64,000 bases of DNA from Paenarthrobacter nicotinovorans. GTDB taxonomy: Bacteria > Actinomycetota > Actinomycetes > Actinomycetales > Micrococcaceae. Shown here one piece after another: positions 19,460-27,536 of this stretch. The first letter of the stretch is position 1; every line of letters begins with the position of its first letter. The stretch covers positions 1,612,001 through 1,676,000 of the forward strand of contig NZ_CP089293.1 in the NCBI RefSeq assembly GCF_021919345.1, read 5' to 3'. The notes under the pieces are model-generated. The model made no database searches and was not told the DNA's origin. It worked only from the letters and a program-made list of their open reading frames with translations. The position numbers were made by a program, and so were the translations under genes.

Positions 19460-19855
19460 TCAGTTCACCGGTCCGGTGAACTTTTCGCCCGGGCCCTTGC
19501 CGGGGGCATCCGGAATGATGGATGCCTCGCGGAACGCGAGTTGCAGGGAGCGCAGGCCGTCGCGCAACGGGCCTGCGTGCTGGGAGCCGATTTCGGGTGC
19601 GGCTGCGGAGACCAAGCCGGCGAGTGCGGTGATCAGCTTGCGGGCTTCGTCCAGGTCCTTGAGATCCTCGGCGTTGGGGTCGTCGGCAAGCCCAACCTTG
19701 ACCGCTGCCGCACTCATGAGGTGCACGGCGCCGGTGGTGATGACTTCCACTGCCGGGACCTCTGCGATGTCACGGATCTGCTGGGAGACTCCGGCGTCGG
19801 CGGCGGGGGCGTCTCCGCCGAAGGAATTGCGGGAATTGCTGTCTTCAGTGCTCAT
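19460..19855 (-). CDS. DUF1844 family protein
   Basis: 131 aa. The family core is AEVPAVEVITTGAVHLMSAAAVKVGL followed by LKDLDEARKLITALAGLV (each cited in part). It is a soluble helical protein of unknown function found next to infC-rpmI-rplT in many Actinobacteria. The C-terminal tail is Pro/Gly-rich. Start at ATG 19855 is chosen; an in-frame ATG at 19906 is also possible. It is divergent from the translation operon. Confidence 0.82.
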   Translation of the reverse strand: MSTEDSNSRNSFGGDAPAADAGVSQQIRDIAEVPAVEVITTGAVHLMSAAAVKVGLADDPNAEDLKDLDEARKLITALAGLVSAAAPEIGSQHAGPLRDGLRSLQLAFREASIIPDAPGKGPGEKFTGPVN

Positions 19856-19988
19856 ACTGGTAAGCTTGTCACAGACCGACTGGAAGTCGTTATTCACCGT
19901 GGACATCTACAGTACTGTGGGCATCGACAGTGAACCATCGCAGTCAACGTCCCGCCGTTCGCAATGTGCGCTTGGCGGGTTGTTTCTG

Positions 19989-20236
19989 TAGAATTGACTT
20001 TCAGTTTGCAAGCGGAGTTCTCTCCCACCCGCGTCAGCCGTTTCCCTTCGGGGACAGGATCCCCTTGATGGGACAAGAGGTTGCCGGGTACCTGGTCGGA
20101 CATTTCAGGGTTGATCCCGGAAGTGCGCGCTTTCCATAGGGGAAGTGGATCCGATCTTCGAGGCCTTCGATTGCGCCAGCAATTGGGGGCCTTCTCTATT
20201 TGCCGGTGACACCACCACAACCACAGGAGCTTTAAC
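19989..20236 (+). promoter_or_regulatory. infC leader with promoter and hairpin, candidate attenuator
   Basis: A TAGAAT at 19989-19994 could start a leader of about 235 nt before infC. Near its end, 20161-20192 folds as AGGCC/GGCCT and ATTGC/GCAAT stems around a GCCA loop, followed by TCTCTATTT, which looks like an attenuator. Long structured infC-rpmI-rplT leaders are known in other bacteria (for example the L20 and IF3 leaders of Firmicutes). I cannot show homology to those, so the regulatory role is inference. Confidence 0.45.
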
Positions 20237-21301
20237 ATTAGCGAGCCAAGAATCAATGAGCGTATCCGCGTCCCCGAGGTGCGGCTGGTCGGCCCTGCCG
20301 GCGAACAGGTAGGAATTGTCCGCATCGAGGACGCACTGCGTCTTGCTGCCGAATCCGATCTCGATCTCGTTGAAGTTGCGCCGCAGGCTAAGCCTCCTGT
20401 TTGCAAGTTGATGGACTTCGGCAAGTACAAGTACGAAGCCGCCGTCAAGGCCCGCGAAGCCCGCAAGAACCAAACCAATACGGTTCTGAAGGAAATCCGC
20501 TTCCGCCTCAAGATCGACAAGCACGACTACGAAACCAAGCGCGGGCACGCTCTGCGCTTCCTCGGAGCCGGTGACAAGGTCAAGGCCATGATCCAGTTCC
20601 GTGGTCGTGAGCAGCAGCGGCCTGAAATGGGCATCCGCTTGCTTCAGCGTTTCGCGGAGGATGTAGCCGAGGTTGGCGTCATCGAGTCCAGCCCCCGCAT
20701 CGATGGCCGCAATATGGTCATGGTGATCGGACCGCTGAAGAACAAGGCCGAAGCGAAGGCTGAAGCCCGTCGTGCCAGCCAGCGTGCAGAAGCCAAGGCC
20801 CAGAATGAGGCCAAGGCCGCAGGACGCGTTGACACCACGGGGGAGCAGGCGCCGCTGACGCAGAGCCTCGCCGATCTTCTGCCCGAAGGCTTCAAGGTTT
20901 CCGAAGAGGAAAGCACGCAGGAAGCTCCCGCAGCAACCGAGGCGCCCGCAGCTGAAGAAGCACCGGTTGTCGAGGAAGCTGCAGCTGAAGCTCCGGTTGC
21001 CGAAGAGGCACCTGAAGCAGCAGAGGAAGCACCCGTTGCTGAGGAAGCTCCGGCTCCCAAGGCGGCTCCGGCACCTAAGGAAGCTCCGGCTCCCAAGGCG
21101 GCTCCGGCACCTAAGGCGGCTCCGGCTCCCAAGGCAGCTCCGGTGGAGGCAGCTCCGAAGCCTGCTGTTCCGGCTGCGGCGCCCAAGCCAGCGGTTCCTT
21201 CGGCCCCGAAGCCTGTCGCCAAGCCGGCAGCTCCCAAGCCGGCTGCCCGGCCCGCGGCCCCCAAAGCCACGCCGAAGCCAGCAACACGTAAGACCAATTA
21301 G
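20237..21301 (+). CDS. infC: Translation initiation factor IF-3 with long Ala/Pro/Lys tail
   Basis: 354 aa. IF-3 binds the 30S subunit and checks start-codon pairing. The start is the rare codon ATT at 20237 (ATT AGC GAG CCA), 8 nt after AGGAGC; translation from here gives the standard IF-3 beginning [18 protein letters not shown]. The near-cognate start is the classic basis of IF-3 autoregulation. The IF-3 core spans about residues 1-180. A further ~170 residues rich in Ala, Pro, Lys and Glu follow, with repeats such as [14 protein letters not shown]. Such tails occur in Micrococcaceae but are far from the ~180-aa norm. rpmI and rplT follow. Confidence 0.95.
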   Translation: MSEPRINERIRVPEVRLVGPAGEQVGIVRIEDALRLAAESDLDLVEVAPQAKPPVCKLMDFGKYKYEAAVKAREARKNQTNTVLKEIRFRLKIDKHDYETKRGHALRFLGAGDKVKAMIQFRGREQQRPEMGIRLLQRFAEDVAEVGVIESSPRIDGRNMVMVIGPLKNKAEAKAEARRASQRAEAKAQNEAKAAGRVDTTGEQAPLTQSLADLLPEGFKVSEEESTQEAPAATEAPAAEEAPVVEEAAAEAPVAEEAPEAAEEAPVAEEAPAPKAAPAPKEAPAPKAAPAPKAAPAPKAAPVEAAPKPAVPAAAPKPAVPSAPKPVAKPAAPKPAARPAAPKATPKPATRKTN

Positions 21302-21418
21302 TTCAACGCCGCGGAGGCCCTGGCCTCCACCGGCAAGCAACCAGCACGTCGGCCCTGGTGGCCGGCTGCGCGATAGAATCGCGGACTTGTCCGTGGATAC
21401 GTAAGGAGATCGGTTCCC

Positions 21419-21613
21419 ATGCCGAAGATGAAGACCCACAGCGGTGCTAAGAAGCGCTTCAAGCTGACCGGTACCGGCAAGCTGAAGCGTCAGCAGGCCA
21501 ACCGCCGTCACTACCTGGAGCACAAGTCCTCCAGGCTGACCCGTCGCCTCGCCGGCGACAAGCTCGTCTTCAAGGGCGATGCCAAGGTCATCAAGAAGAT
21601 GCTCGGCGTCTAA
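21419..21613 (+). CDS. rpmI: 50S ribosomal protein L35
   Basis: 64 aa, full length. L35 is a small basic protein of the large subunit. The N-terminus [20 protein letters not shown] and the later [13 protein letters not shown] segment are diagnostic. An AAGGAG site lies just before the ATG. It is the middle gene of the conserved infC-rpmI-rplT operon. Confidence 0.98.
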   Translation: MPKMKTHSGAKKRFKLTGTGKLKRQQANRRHYLEHKSSRLTRRLAGDKLVFKGDAKVIKKMLGV

Positions 21614-21732
21614 GTTCCAAGTTCTTTGGTTACTGCCATCCGGCAGGGACCGACTACACCAAAAGCCTTCTCAGGCCGGCCGGGTTTCCGGCAGTAGCAG
21701 CTTGGGATAAAGATTTCTGAAGGAGTACGCAC

Positions 21733-22398
21733 GTGGCACGTGTGAAGCGGGCGGTAAACGCCCACAAGAAGCGCCGGGTTGTCCTCGAACGCGCCAAGGG
21801 TTACCGCGGTCAGCGTTCGCGCCTGTACCGCAAGGCCAAAGAGCAGCTGCTGCACTCGTTTGTGTACAGCTACGGTGACCGCCGTAAGAAGAAGGGCGAC
21901 TTCCGTCGCCTCTGGATCCAGCGCATCAACGCTGCATCCCGCGCCAACGGCCTCACCTACAACCGTCTGATCCAGGGCCTCAAGGCCGCTGAGGTCGAGG
22001 TTGACCGCCGCATGCTCGCCGAGCTGGCTGTTTCCGACGCCAACGCTTTCGCCGCTCTGGTGAACGTTGCCAAGGCTGCCCTGCCGGCTGACACCTCTGC
22101 TCCGGCTGCCAAGGCTGCTCCGAAGGCCAAGGTTGCTCCGGCTGTCGCTACGGCTCCTGCCGTAAAGGCTGTCGTTTCCGAGAAGCCGGCCATCGATGGC
22201 GCAGTTGCCGCCGACGGTGACGAGGCTCCGGAAGGCTACGCCATCAAGGGCAACGCCGAATCCAAGAAGTACCACGTTCCGGGTTCCACCTGGTACAACA
22301 CCACCGCTGCTGAATACTGGTTCTCCACCGTTGAAGCTGCGAAGGCAGCCGGTTTCGAGCCGGCCGGCGGCGAAGCCCGCCAGCAGATCAAGAACTAG
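21733..22398 (+). CDS. rplT: 50S ribosomal protein L20 fused to a C-terminal sunset-type domain
   Basis: 221 aa, whereas L20 is normally about 115-125. Residues 1-118 are a standard L20 ([39 protein letters not shown]). Residues 119-165 are an Ala/Pro/Lys linker. Residues 168-210 hold a second small domain with [18 protein letters not shown], then TWYNTT, AEYWFST and EAAKAAGF. I recognise the last part as the 'sunset' domain found at the C-termini of various actinobacterial proteins. L20 binds 23S rRNA early in assembly. What the extra domain does on the ribosome is unknown. No frameshift or stop separates the parts. Confidence 0.93.
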   Translation: MARVKRAVNAHKKRRVVLERAKGYRGQRSRLYRKAKEQLLHSFVYSYGDRRKKKGDFRRLWIQRINAASRANGLTYNRLIQGLKAAEVEVDRRMLAELAVSDANAFAALVNVAKAALPADTSAPAAKAAPKAKVAPAVATAPAVKAVVSEKPAIDGAVAADGDEAPEGYAIKGNAESKKYHVPGSTWYNTTAAEYWFSTVEAAKAAGFEPAGGEARQQIKN

Positions 22399-22411
22399 TC
22401 GCAACTGCCAC

Positions 22412-22417
22412 TAAAGT
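22412..22417 (+). promoter_or_regulatory. -10 element of leaderless rRNA methyltransferase promoter
   Basis: TAAAGT sits 7 nt before ATG 22425, only 14 nt after the rplT stop, so the next gene can have its own leaderless transcript. Confidence 0.45.
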
Positions 22418-22424
22418 TCTTTAT

Positions 22425-23336
22425 ATGAACGAAACCGGGCGCCCGCAAGACTTTCCGATGACCAACCCCCGAGCAGATCGGGTGAGGGATGTCGCAAAGC
22501 TTGCCGGGCGCCCGGCGCGTTTAAAGCGCGGGCGGTTCCTTGCTGAGGGGCCGCAGGCGGTGCGCGAGGCATTGACCCTGCACCGCGACCGGACAACGGC
22601 GGGCGGATCCGCCGTCGTACATGAAGTTTTCGCCAGCGAAGCGTGCCTTGATCGCCTCCCCGAGCTTGCCGACCTGGCGCGGGGGACGCTGCTGCGGCTG
22701 GCGAGCGATGAAGTACTAGCCGCCATGGCTGACACCGTTAACCCGCAAGGGATCGTAGCGGTCTGCAGTTTCGTGGACGTCAGCCTGGACTCGGTGCTCG
22801 ACGCCGGTCCGCAGCTTCTTGCTGTCATGTGCCAGGTGCGTGACCCCGGCAACGCCGGAACCGTGCTCCGCGCCGCCGATGCCGCTGGAGCAGACGCCGT
22901 GGTTCTCACCGGCTCCAGCGTAGACATCTATAACCCTAAAGCGGTGCGGTCCACCGCAGGCTCCCTGTTCCACCTCCCGGTGGTCCTGGGGGCGGACGTC
23001 GAGGAACTGGTTGCGCGGTGCCGGGAGCGGGGAATAGGCATCCTGGCCGCTGATGGCTATGGAACCCTCAATCTGGACAAGCTCCAGGATGAGAACGCTG
23101 CACGAAGGCTCGGCAACGGTTCCGTGGCCTCGGACTATGCCCTGGAGTCGCCTACAGCGTGGCTCTTCGGCAACGAAGCCCAAGGCTTGTCGGAGGACGA
23201 ACTTGCACTGGCCGATCACCGTGTTGCCGTGCCAGTGTACGGGGCGGCCGAGAGCCTGAACCTGGGTACCGCCGCCACTGTGTGTCTTTACGCCAGCGCA
23301 CGTTCGCAGCAGGGCGCCCGAGTGGGGAATGCGTAA
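22425..23336 (+). CDS. TrmH/SpoU-family RNA 2'-O-methyltransferase
   Basis: 303 aa. Trefoil-knot SPOUT methyltransferase with an N-terminal substrate-binding domain (KLAGRPARLKRGRFLAEG). Motif 1 is CQVRDPGNAGTVLRAADAAG, motif 2 is PTAWLFGNEAQGLS, and motif 3 is VPVYGAAESLNLGTAATV. The target is probably 23S rRNA or tRNA 2'-OH, but the exact nucleotide cannot be read. It follows rplT closely, as often seen in bacteria. Confidence 0.92.
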   Translation: MNETGRPQDFPMTNPRADRVRDVAKLAGRPARLKRGRFLAEGPQAVREALTLHRDRTTAGGSAVVHEVFASEACLDRLPELADLARGTLLRLASDEVLAAMADTVNPQGIVAVCSFVDVSLDSVLDAGPQLLAVMCQVRDPGNAGTVLRAADAAGADAVVLTGSSVDIYNPKAVRSTAGSLFHLPVVLGADVEELVARCRERGIGILAADGYGTLNLDKLQDENAARRLGNGSVASDYALESPTAWLFGNEAQGLSEDELALADHRVAVPVYGAAESLNLGTAATVCLYASARSQQGARVGNA

Positions 23337-23436
23337 ACAACGCGCCGCCGGGTACGGTATTGCTTGCAAGATCAGACGATGACGACTCTTCTTGGCCCTT
23401 TCCATTCTTTCCCAAACCCGAAGAGGTGAAGCTTTC

Positions 23437-24360
23437 GTGGCTGCTGGTGGCGGTACCAAAGCGATTGTTGCGGCTCTCGCCGCAAATCTAACGATTGCTG
23501 TTCTGAAGTTCATTGCATTTTTCCTGACAGCGTCATCGTCCATGCTCGCCGAGGCAATCCACTCAGTTGCCGACTCCGGCAACCAGATCCTGCTGCTGGT
23601 GGGCGGGAAGCGGTCCAAACGCGCCGCCAGTCCGGAACATCCGTTCGGCTATGGCCGCGAACGCTACATCTACGCCTTCATCGTGTCCATTGTCCTGTTC
23701 AGCGTCGGTGGCCTGTTTGCCCTTTACGAAGCCTGGGAGAAGTTCCAGCACCCGCACGGCATCGAAGGCGGCTTCTGGTGGGTTCCCTTGGCGGTGCTGG
23801 TGGGAGCGATCATTGCCGAAAGCTTCTCCTTCCGCACGGCGATCATCGAATCGAACCACATCCGCGGCAAGCAGAGCTGGGTCAAGTTTGTCCGCAATGC
23901 CAAGCAGCCCGAGTTGCCGGTCATTCTCCTGGAAGACTTCGGTGCCCTGCTTGGCCTGGTCTTCGCGCTCTTTGGTGTCAGCATGACGCTGGTCACCGGT
24001 AATGGCGTCTGGGACGCCCTCGGAACCGCGATGATCGGCCTGCTCCTGGTCGCAATTGCCGTGGTCCTGGCGATGGAAACCAAGTCCCTGCTGCTGGGCG
24101 AGTCTGCCACCAAGGAGGACGTCCAGCGTATTGCCGACGCCCTGCAGGCTGACGGGACCCGCATCATCCACCTCAAGACCATGCACCTCGGACCCGAAGA
24201 ACTGCTGGTCGCCGCCAAGATCTCCATGGGAGCGTCCGAGACGGGCGAGCAGATCGCCCAGGGTATTGACGACGCCGAGCAGCGGATCCGTGCGGCGGTT
24301 CCCATCGCCCGGGTCATTTACCTTGAACCCGACATCGAACGGGTCCAGGCCCAGGCTTAG
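23437..24360 (+). CDS. Cation diffusion facilitator metal transporter
   Basis: 307 aa. CDF proteins export Zn, Fe, Mn or Co in exchange for protons. TM2 carries the metal-site HSVADSGNQ pattern (HxxxD). The cytoplasmic loop has HPFGYGRERYIYAF, and further helices and a C-terminal cytoplasmic domain (VQRIADALQ, LEPDIERV) follow. The second half of the membrane site includes EDFGALLGLVFALFG, where E and D replace the more common HxxxD of zinc exporters, so the metal may not be zinc. GTG 23437 has an AGAGGTG site. Confidence 0.9.
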   Translation: MAAGGGTKAIVAALAANLTIAVLKFIAFFLTASSSMLAEAIHSVADSGNQILLLVGGKRSKRAASPEHPFGYGRERYIYAFIVSIVLFSVGGLFALYEAWEKFQHPHGIEGGFWWVPLAVLVGAIIAESFSFRTAIIESNHIRGKQSWVKFVRNAKQPELPVILLEDFGALLGLVFALFGVSMTLVTGNGVWDALGTAMIGLLLVAIAVVLAMETKSLLLGESATKEDVQRIADALQADGTRIIHLKTMHLGPEELLVAAKISMGASETGEQIAQGIDDAEQRIRAAVPIARVIYLEPDIERVQAQA

Positions 24361-24390
24361 TCCCGACCGTCAGTCCCGTAGAGGCGACTT

Positions 24391-24428
24391 AAAAGAATGG
24401 CTCCGCATTTGCGGAGCCATTCTTTTTT
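24391..24428 (+). terminator. Intrinsic terminator after the CDF gene
   Basis: A perfect 16-bp stem (AAAAGAATGGCTCCGC and complement) closes an ATTT loop. It has A- and T-runs on both sides, so it can work in both directions between the CDF gene and the convergent MFS gene. Confidence 0.92.
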
Positions 24429-24466
24429 GGGACAGATCGTTTCCCACCAGCCATTCTTCCCTTGGG

Positions 24467-25675
24467 TCAGGCAGCCAGCGCTTTCCTGCGTTCAAGTGCA
24501 CCGCTGATGACGGCTACGACCAGTCCGAGGATGGCCAGGACTGCTCCCACCAGGGCCGGGGCTACGTAGCCCCAACCCCACGCGATGACTGTGCCGCCGA
24601 GGAAAGCACCCAAGGCGTTGGCAATGTTCAGGGCTGAGTGGTTCAGCGAGGATGCCAGCGAGGCCGCCCCCGGTGCTGCGTCGAGAAGCCTGGTCTGCAA
24701 AGCAGGAGTCAGCATGGAACCGATGCCGCCGACGACGAAAGCCATGACGAACGCGGACCACGCCCAATGGGCGGCAATGGCGTAGACCACCAAGGCGGCG
24801 GCAATCCCCGGCATGACCCAATAAATGGTGCCCATGACGGACTTGTCCGCCAGCCGCCCACCGATGATGTTGCCAACCACCATGCCGAGCCCATAGAGGG
24901 CAACAACGGCCGGAATGAGGTTCTCCGGGATGCCGGCCACAGACGTCATCGTGTGGGCGATGTAGGTGTAAACGGCGAAGAATCCTCCGAAGCCGATGAT
25001 CCCGATGAGCAACGCCAGCCATACTTGGAGCCTTTTGAGCGCCCCAAGTTCCCGACGGATGCTGGCATCCGGATGCGCGGCTTCGAAGGGGACGAACTTC
25101 CACACCATGGCAACAGTAAGCAGGCCGATGGCGCCCACTATGACAAACAGGAGCCGCCACCCGAAGGTTTGTCCCACCCAGGTGGCCAGCGGAACACCAA
25201 TGACATTGGAGACCGTGAGTCCGGCCATCACCATTGAAATGGCCCAGCCGCGTTTGGTTGGTGCAACGAGGCCGGCTGCGATGACAGCCGCCACCCCGAA
25301 GAAGGCCCCGTGGGGGAGCCCGGAGGCAAACCGCGACAACAGCATCAAGCCGTAGTCAGGGGCGATGAAAGACGTGAGATTCGCCAGTGCCAGGAACAGC
25401 ATGAGGCCCAAGGCCAGGTTCTTCCTGGGTAGTTTGGCCCCCAAGGCGGCAAAGACGGGTGCGCCGATCACGACACCCAGGGCATACGCCGAGATGAGGT
25501 TTCCCGCTTCGGGGGTGCTGATGCCGAGTCCCTCTTCGACTTCCTTCAGCAGGCCCATCATGGCGAACTCGGTGGTTCCGATGGCAAATCCGCCCATGGC
25601 CAGAGCCAGGATGGCCAGGCCAAGGTGGCGTCGGGATTTTTTGGCGACGACGGGCTGGGACGTGGTGATAGACAT
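24467..25675 (-). CDS. MFS transporter, AraJ/DHA1-type efflux protein
   Basis: 402 aa with 12 predicted helices and no large loop. TM1 and the first loop read GGFAIGTTEFAMMGLL and VEEGLGISTPEAGNLI, which is typical of the DHA1 arabinose-efflux/YdhP group. Motif A is GAKLPRKNLALG. The substrate is not predictable. ATG 25675 begins MSITTSQPVV. The upstream gap to the divergent MutT gene carries four copies of a 16-bp repeat. Confidence 0.87.
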   Translation of the reverse strand: MSITTSQPVVAKKSRRHLGLAILALAMGGFAIGTTEFAMMGLLKEVEEGLGISTPEAGNLISAYALGVVIGAPVFAALGAKLPRKNLALGLMLFLALANLTSFIAPDYGLMLLSRFASGLPHGAFFGVAAVIAAGLVAPTKRGWAISMVMAGLTVSNVIGVPLATWVGQTFGWRLLFVIVGAIGLLTVAMVWKFVPFEAAHPDASIRRELGALKRLQVWLALLIGIIGFGGFFAVYTYIAHTMTSVAGIPENLIPAVVALYGLGMVVGNIIGGRLADKSVMGTIYWVMPGIAAALVVYAIAAHWAWSAFVMAFVVGGIGSMLTPALQTRLLDAAPGAASLASSLNHSALNIANALGAFLGGTVIAWGWGYVAPALVGAVLAILGLVVAVISGALERRKALAA

Positions 25676-25808
25676 AGACCTGCTTCTGGGGGCGTCTTGC
25701 GAGCTGGGAAGAATGGAAGAAAATCCGATAACAAGTCTAGTTCGCCGCCGGGGTAGGGCTTTACTTATGTGACTACGCCCATGTGCGCGGTCCGTGGACC
25801 TGCCGGCT

Positions 25809-25872
25809 CCTGAATCGTGCGGCCTCTGAACCGTGCAGCCTCTGAACCGTGCAGCCTCTGAACCGTGCGGCC
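25809..25872. repeat. Four 16-bp tandem repeats
   Basis: Unit TCTGAACCGTGCAGCC occurs at 25825 and 25841 exactly, with single-base variants at 25857 and about three changes at 25809. They lie between the divergent MFS and MutT genes, directly upstream of the MutT promoter. Whether they bind a regulator or are just slippage products is not known. Confidence 0.85.
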
Positions 25873-25890
25873 TCTTGTACGGTCGGGCCC

Positions 25891-25896
25891 TAGACT
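25891..25896 (+). promoter_or_regulatory. -10 element of leaderless mutT promoter
   Basis: TAGACT lies 6 nt before GTG 25903. Confidence 0.5.
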
Positions 25897-25902
25897 GTTG
25901 CG

Positions 25903-26355
25903 GTGACTGCATTGATAAACGTCGTGGGTGCCGCCGTCGTCGACTCTTTGGAAGCCCCCGGCCGTTTGCTGGTTGCTCGTCGCACCGCCCCGCCTCAATT
26001 TGCCGGCATGTGGGAGTTCCCGGGTGGCAAGGTTGAATCCGGTGAAGCCCCGGAAGCGGCCCTCCACCGCGAACTCACTGAAGAGTTGGGGATCCAGGTC
26101 AAGCTCGGCCGGGAGCTGGAATCGGGCAAGCCGGACGGGTGGACCCTCAATGAACGGGCGTCCATGCGAGTGTGGTTTGCCGAGGTGACCGCTGGGGACC
26201 CGCTACCACTTGAAGACCATGACCAGCTTCAGTGGGTTTCGCTTGCCGACCCTGAGGAAGCGCTCGGCCTGGCGTGGATACCTGCGGATCTTCCGATTGT
26301 CCGTGCGCTCCTGCAACGGGTCTCGATGCCCGCCGAAGGCGTCCGGCCGGTCTAG
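25903..26355 (+). CDS. mutT: MutT-type Nudix hydrolase, probable 8-oxo-dGTP diphosphatase
   Basis: 150 aa. The Nudix box GGKVESGEAPEAALHRELTEE (cited in two parts: GGKVESGEAPEAALHR and ELTEELGI) is complete. Upstream, LLVARRTAPPQFAGMWEFPG is the MutT-type substrate segment, and LQWVSLADPEEALGL fits the C-terminal conserved region. MutT removes oxidised dGTP from the pool. The gene ends with a 4-bp overlap against the convergent radical-SAM gene. Confidence 0.88.
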   Translation: MTALINVVGAAVVDSLEAPGRLLVARRTAPPQFAGMWEFPGGKVESGEAPEAALHRELTEELGIQVKLGRELESGKPDGWTLNERASMRVWFAEVTAGDPLPLEDHDQLQWVSLADPEEALGLAWIPADLPIVRALLQRVSMPAEGVRPV

Positions 26356-27446
26356 AACAGAGTCTGTTGGCCCGGAAGGGGAACGGCAATGCCCGCCGTT
26401 TGGGCGTCAGTGGCGGCAGATGAATGCCGGGCGTTCCGATGGCTGAATCCGGAGCTTCCCGTGAAGCCGTATTTCGCCTTGAAGTGAGTGATTCTGCCGG
26501 TCAACCATGTGCGGTATTCCTTGGAGGCGTACCAGCCGTTGCCGTAGAGGCGCCGGTACTTGCCCACTAATCCGGGGTGCTGGGCGGCAAGCCAGTCCAT
26601 GTACCACTCGCGTGTGCCGGGTTTGAGGTAGAGGGCTCCTGCCGATACTCCTGTGGCGCCGGCCTGGGCCAGTCCGGCGAACAGGGAGTCCAAGGCTTCG
26701 TCGGAATCCGTGAGCCACGGCAGGATGGGCATCGCCATGACACCGCATCCCAAGCCGGCGTCGCGGAGCCGGGCAATAAGTTTCAAACGGGCCCTGGGGG
26801 AGGGAGTGCCGGGCTCGATGAGTGCGGCGAGGTCCTCGTTGGTCATGGCCAGGGAAATGCCCAGATCCACGGGAACCTGGGTGGCAGCATGCTTGAGCAA
26901 GGGGATGTCCCGCGCCAAGAGTGTGCCTTTGGTCAAGATGGAGAACGGCGTGCCCGAATCCGCAAGGGCTCGGATGATCCCGGGCATCAGGGCGTAGCGG
27001 CCCTCCGCCCTCTGATACGGGTCCGTGTTGGTGCCCAGGGCAACCTGATGGTGTCCCCAGGACGGCTTGGCGAGTTCTTTGCGGAGCACCTCGGCAGCAT
27101 TGATCTTGACGACAACCTGGGAGTCGAAGTCCCGGCCCGCATCGAATTCCAGATACGTGTGGCTTTTGCGTGCGAAGCAATAGACACAGGCATGGCTGCA
27201 CCCGCGGTAGGGGTTGACCGTCCATTCGAACGGCATGTTCGAACCGGTGGGCACCTTGTTGAGCACTGACTTTGCGGTGACCTCATGAAAGGTGACCCCG
27301 GAGAATTCGGGTGTGGAGACGGAACGCACAAGCCCGGCCAAGGGCAGCAAGGCATCCATCGCCGGGGCAGGGCGTGGAACGATGCTGCCATCCGCATCCG
27401 GTGCCGGTTCACGCGTCGGTGAAAGTGCTTGTGCGTCCCATCTCAT
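26352..27446 (-). CDS. Rv2578c-family radical-SAM protein, SplB-like
   Basis: 364 aa. The radical-SAM cluster motif is CSHACVYCFAR (CxxxCxxC). The N-terminal MRWDAQAL and the following GVTFHEVTAKSVLNKVP and ALGTNTDPYQRAEG segments match the mycobacterial Rv2578c family, which is distantly related to spore-photoproduct lyases. The substrate is unknown. The start ATG 27446 is supported by a complete promoter just upstream whose predicted transcription start is at this codon. The promoter contains a LexA box, which agrees with my recollection that Rv2578c is a LexA-regulated gene in mycobacteria. Confidence 0.87.
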   Translation of the reverse strand: MRWDAQALSPTREPAPDADGSIVPRPAPAMDALLPLAGLVRSVSTPEFSGVTFHEVTAKSVLNKVPTGSNMPFEWTVNPYRGCSHACVYCFARKSHTYLEFDAGRDFDSQVVVKINAAEVLRKELAKPSWGHHQVALGTNTDPYQRAEGRYALMPGIIRALADSGTPFSILTKGTLLARDIPLLKHAATQVPVDLGISLAMTNEDLAALIEPGTPSPRARLKLIARLRDAGLGCGVMAMPILPWLTDSDEALDSLFAGLAQAGATGVSAGALYLKPGTREWYMDWLAAQHPGLVGKYRRLYGNGWYASKEYRTWLTGRITHFKAKYGFTGSSGFSHRNARHSSAATDAQTAGIAVPLPGQQTLF

Positions 27447-27453
27447 GAACTCC

Positions 27454-27482
27454 ATTCGAATGTATGTTCGAACCAATGTCAA
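27454..27482 (-). promoter_or_regulatory. Leaderless promoter with LexA box in the spacer
   Basis: On the minus strand TTGACA (27482-27477), a 17-bp spacer and TCGAAT (27459-27454) are followed after 7 nt by ATG 27446. The SOS box CGAATGTATGTTCG (27457-27470) covers the spacer and -10, so LexA binding would block RNA polymerase. The box matches CGAAC-N4-GTTCG at 9 of 10 positions, with the same single T change as the recA box. Confidence 0.7.
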
Positions 27483-27524
27483 GGCCTCCGAATATTCGTA
27501 TCCCATGGCCGGGCCCCTCGTTGC

Positions 27525-27530
27525 TAAGGT
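27525..27530 (+). promoter_or_regulatory. -10 element of leaderless pcp promoter
   Basis: TAAGGT lies 6 nt before ATG 27537. Confidence 0.4.
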
Positions 27531-27536
27531 AGGCCC

